This document shows, one piece after another, positions 6,757-8,571 of a DNA stretch of 8,571 nt. The DNA comes from Bacteroidales bacterium UBA6346. GTDB lineage: Bacteria > Bacteroidota > Bacteroidia > Bacteroidales > UBA932. Location: the NCBI GenBank assembly GCA_002438905.1, contig DJSA01000083.1:1-8571 (forward strand), read 5' to 3'. The notes under the pieces are model-generated. The model did no database searches and was not told the DNA's origin. It saw only the letters and a list, made by a program, of their open reading frames with translations. Made by a program: the position numbers and the translations under genes. Position 1 is the stretch's first letter. Each line of letters opens with the position of its first letter.

Positions 6757-7938
6757 ATGCAAATGAAACACAGAATCGCTGCAGTTCTTGCAGCCGCACT
6801 TGCACTCGTTTCCTGCGGAAAGGGTGTCAAGACTCCTGACTACTATGTCTGTGCCTACATCTGGCCTTCGTGTCATGATGACTCTCTCGCCCACGAGTTA
6901 ATCTGGCCGGGCGGGCAGGGCGAATGGCAAGTAATCAACGCCGGCACCCCGCGTTTTCCGGGACACTACCAGCCACGCGAGCCGCTGTGGAAGGGAGATC
7001 AGGACGATGACCCTGTTGTCGTGGAGAAATGGATAAAGACCGCTCTGAAGTACGGTGTGAACACCTTCGTCTACGATTGGTACTGGTTTCACAACTACCC
7101 ATTCCTCGAAGAGGCTCTCGACAACGGTTTCCTCAAGGCTCCTTCCAACGAGAAGATGAACTTCTACATCATGTACGCGAACCATGAGGTCACTAACTAC
7201 TGGAACCCTCACATCAACTCCGACACTCAGTCCCTCACTTTCGACCCGCGCATCGACTGGCCGCAGTGGAAGGTGATTGTCGATAGGGTGATTTCGCAGT
7301 ATTTCCACCGTCCGAACTATGTGAAGATTGACGGATGCCCTGTGTTCAGCATGTGGGACTTCGACATTTTCACCGAAAGCTTCGGCTCCCTTGAGGAGGC
7401 GGGCAAGGCCATGGACTACTTCCGTGCGAAGGTGAAGGAAGCCGGCTTTCCTGACCTGCACCTTCAGAAATGCAACGGAATCTGGCCGCGCTCAAAGGAA
7501 GAGACGGCGAGGATAAAGTCACAGATAAAGAGGTTCGGCATCAACTCCACCGCCGCCTACAACATGGGAGGGAAGAGCATGGACTACATATGCCACGGAA
7601 TGCAGGCCATTGAATACAGGCAGCGCTGGTATGACGAATACGGGATTCCGCTTTTCCCTACCGCTTCCATAGGATGGGACGACACACCGCGCTACCCGAA
7701 CAAGGGCGAGCAGGATGTCACCCGCTACAACCATTCTCCGGAAGCCTTCGCGTCTTTCCTCCAGACGGCCAAGGAATGGGCGGACGATCATGCGGACACG
7801 CAGCCGAAGTTCGTCATGATAAACGCCTGGAACGAATATGTCGAGGGCAGCTACCTCCTGCCGGACCGCTATTGGGGCTTCCGCTTCCTTGAGGCCGTGA
7901 AGGACGTGTTCGACGGAAAATACGACAAGCCTGAATAG
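6757..7938 (+). CDS. GH99-like / WbsX-type lipoprotein (putative glycoside hydrolase)
   Basis: This is a 393-residue lipoprotein. Residues 1-20 form a lipoprotein signal: MQMKHR, a hydrophobic stretch, then the lipobox LVSC with the lipidated cysteine at C20. The mature part matches the WbsX/GH99-like barrel fold. Recognisable blocks are IWPGGQGEWQVINAG and PRFPGHYQPREPLW, then VYDWYWFHNYPFLE near residue 106. WNEYVEGSYLLPD is at about 358-370, with E360 and E363 spaced as in the catalytic NExxE pair of GH99 endo-mannosidases. By family this suggests cleavage or rearrangement of an alpha-linked glycan at the cell surface or in the periplasm. The exact substrate cannot be told, and relatives named glycosyltransferase WbsX have an uncertain activity. 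An in-frame ATG at 6763 is an alternative start. There is no clear ribosome-binding site, as is usual in this phylum. The gene is divergent from the AraC regulator and followed 43 bases later by a second lipoprotein gene, so they are probably one operon. Confidence 0.88.
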   Translation: MQMKHRIAAVLAAALALVSCGKGVKTPDYYVCAYIWPSCHDDSLAHELIWPGGQGEWQVINAGTPRFPGHYQPREPLWKGDQDDDPVVVEKWIKTALKYGVNTFVYDWYWFHNYPFLEEALDNGFLKAPSNEKMNFYIMYANHEVTNYWNPHINSDTQSLTFDPRIDWPQWKVIVDRVISQYFHRPNYVKIDGCPVFSMWDFDIFTESFGSLEEAGKAMDYFRAKVKEAGFPDLHLQKCNGIWPRSKEETARIKSQIKRFGINSTAAYNMGGKSMDYICHGMQAIEYRQRWYDEYGIPLFPTASIGWDDTPRYPNKGEQDVTRYNHSPEAFASFLQTAKEWADDHADTQPKFVMINAWNEYVEGSYLLPDRYWGFRFLEAVKDVFDGKYDKPE

Positions 7939-7981
7939 GCTTCGGCAGAATATAAACACTAATCCGATAATCATCAGAACA

Positions 7982-8571
7982 ATGAAAAAGTATTGTCTTA
8001 TTGTTCCCGTCATTCTCGCGTTCGTGCTCCGGTCCTGCACGGCCGACAAGCTGGAACAGCAGGTCTCGTCTCTGGAAGGGCGTATTGCCGCTCTGGAGGG
8101 TGTATATGGCGAAATCAACGGCAACGCCACCGCCCTTAACGCTCTCTATCGTGAGAACCTGCTTATAATCAAGTATGACGAGAGGACTGAAAATGGGAAA
8201 CCGGTCGGCTATGACCTTAAACTCTCGGACGGAACAACGCTCCACATCACCTACGGAAAGGAGATGGAGGGTCTTGCGCCCATAGTCGGAGTCAATGACA
8301 TGGGCAAATGGGCGGTGTCGACGGACGGCGGCGAGACCTTTGTCGAAATCGGCGGTGCCGCGAGCCCGTGGAGCGAGGACGGAAAGTCCCCGATTGTGAG
8401 CATCGACAAATATGGCTTCTGGCAGATTTCCCTCGATTCCGGAAAGACCTGGGAGAGAGTGACCGGCGCGAACGGGGACCCGATAAGCGCCGTTGACGGG
8501 AAGTCTATGGTGCCTTCGTCATATTGCTTCTTCGACAGGGTCGCCTACAACAAGGAAACGGGCGACATGGA
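7982..8571 (+). CDS. DUF4988-type coiled-coil lipoprotein, 3'-truncated by the window edge
   Basis: An ATG at 7982 opens a frame of 196 complete codons that runs off the window without a stop. The signal is MKKYCLIVPVILAFVLRSC, with C19 the probable lipidated residue. The arginine before the serine makes the lipobox slightly unusual. Residues 22-55 are a heptad-like coiled coil (LEQQVSSLEGRIAALEG). Residues 75-170 have the pattern of the Bacteroides DUF4988 N-terminal domain, including YDLKLSDGTTLHITYGK, PIVGVND and KWAVSTDGGETF. A second similar unit is FWQISLDSGKTWE. This domain sits at the N-terminus of surface lipoproteins in polysaccharide-utilisation loci, sometimes before a catalytic domain. 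Whatever follows is outside the window. The gene lies 43 bases after the GH99-like gene and is probably cotranscribed with it. Its role is presumably glycan binding or processing (inference). Confidence 0.8.
   Translation, partial: MKKYCLIVPVILAFVLRSCTADKLEQQVSSLEGRIAALEGVYGEINGNATALNALYRENLLIIKYDERTENGKPVGYDLKLSDGTTLHITYGKEMEGLAPIVGVNDMGKWAVSTDGGETFVEIGGAASPWSEDGKSPIVSIDKYGFWQISLDSGKTWERVTGANGDPISAVDGKSMVPSSYCFFDRVAYNKETGDM

Noticed and set aside
7519..8130. 203-codon minus-strand open frame
   Set aside because: It spans the end of the GH99-like gene and the start of the DUF4988 gene in antisense and has no recognisable domain.

Overview
The window looks like a chromosomal segment of a member of the Bacteroidales (gut Bacteroidetes). 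Two promoter-like sites match the Bacteroidetes pattern (TTTG-like -33, about 20 bp, TAnnTTTG -7). Shine-Dalgarno sequences are weak or absent. The lipoproteins are of Bacteroides type, and one carries a DUF4988-like coiled-coil N-terminus. Genus and species cannot be read from the sequence. Two of the six genes identified are cut by the window edges.

Left block (1-4084, + strand). The 3' part of a BspA-like leucine-rich-repeat surface protein is followed by a possible 32-codon small ORF. Next comes a 797-residue secreted protein with CxxC-rich, zinc-ribbon-like segments and three degenerate SLH-like repeats. These domain types are best known from surface proteins of Firmicutes. Together the two large genes look like a surface or adhesin module, but neither has a known function.

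Middle (4108-5550, - strand). A COG1373-type AAA ATPase (AAA_14 plus DUF4143) lies convergent to the secreted protein. It is AT-richer than its neighbours in the lines I counted. It has a very good Bacteroidetes promoter of its own, and three tandem 23-bp direct repeats abut and slightly overlap the -33 element. The promoter position shows that the true start is at 5397, not at the longer upstream ATG.

Right block (5565-8571). An AraC-family regulator (- strand) is divergent from a two-gene + strand unit. That unit encodes a GH99-like/WbsX-type lipoprotein with a NExxE catalytic-type motif, then a DUF4988-type lipoprotein cut by the window end. The 280-bp divergent intergenic region holds candidate promoters for both directions, a perfect 8-bp-arm palindrome overlapping the GH99-side -7 box, a 10-bp palindrome and a direct repeat next to the start codon. 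The simplest reading is a small glycan-utilisation locus in which the AraC protein controls the lipoprotein pair. No SusC/SusD pair is visible within the window.

The least explained items are the repeat-promoter arrangement upstream of the ATPase, the SLH/CxxC architecture in a presumed Bacteroidetes protein, and the palindrome on the GH99-side promoter. I see no clear novel defence or mobile system, and no tRNA, rRNA, CRISPR array or insertion sequence.
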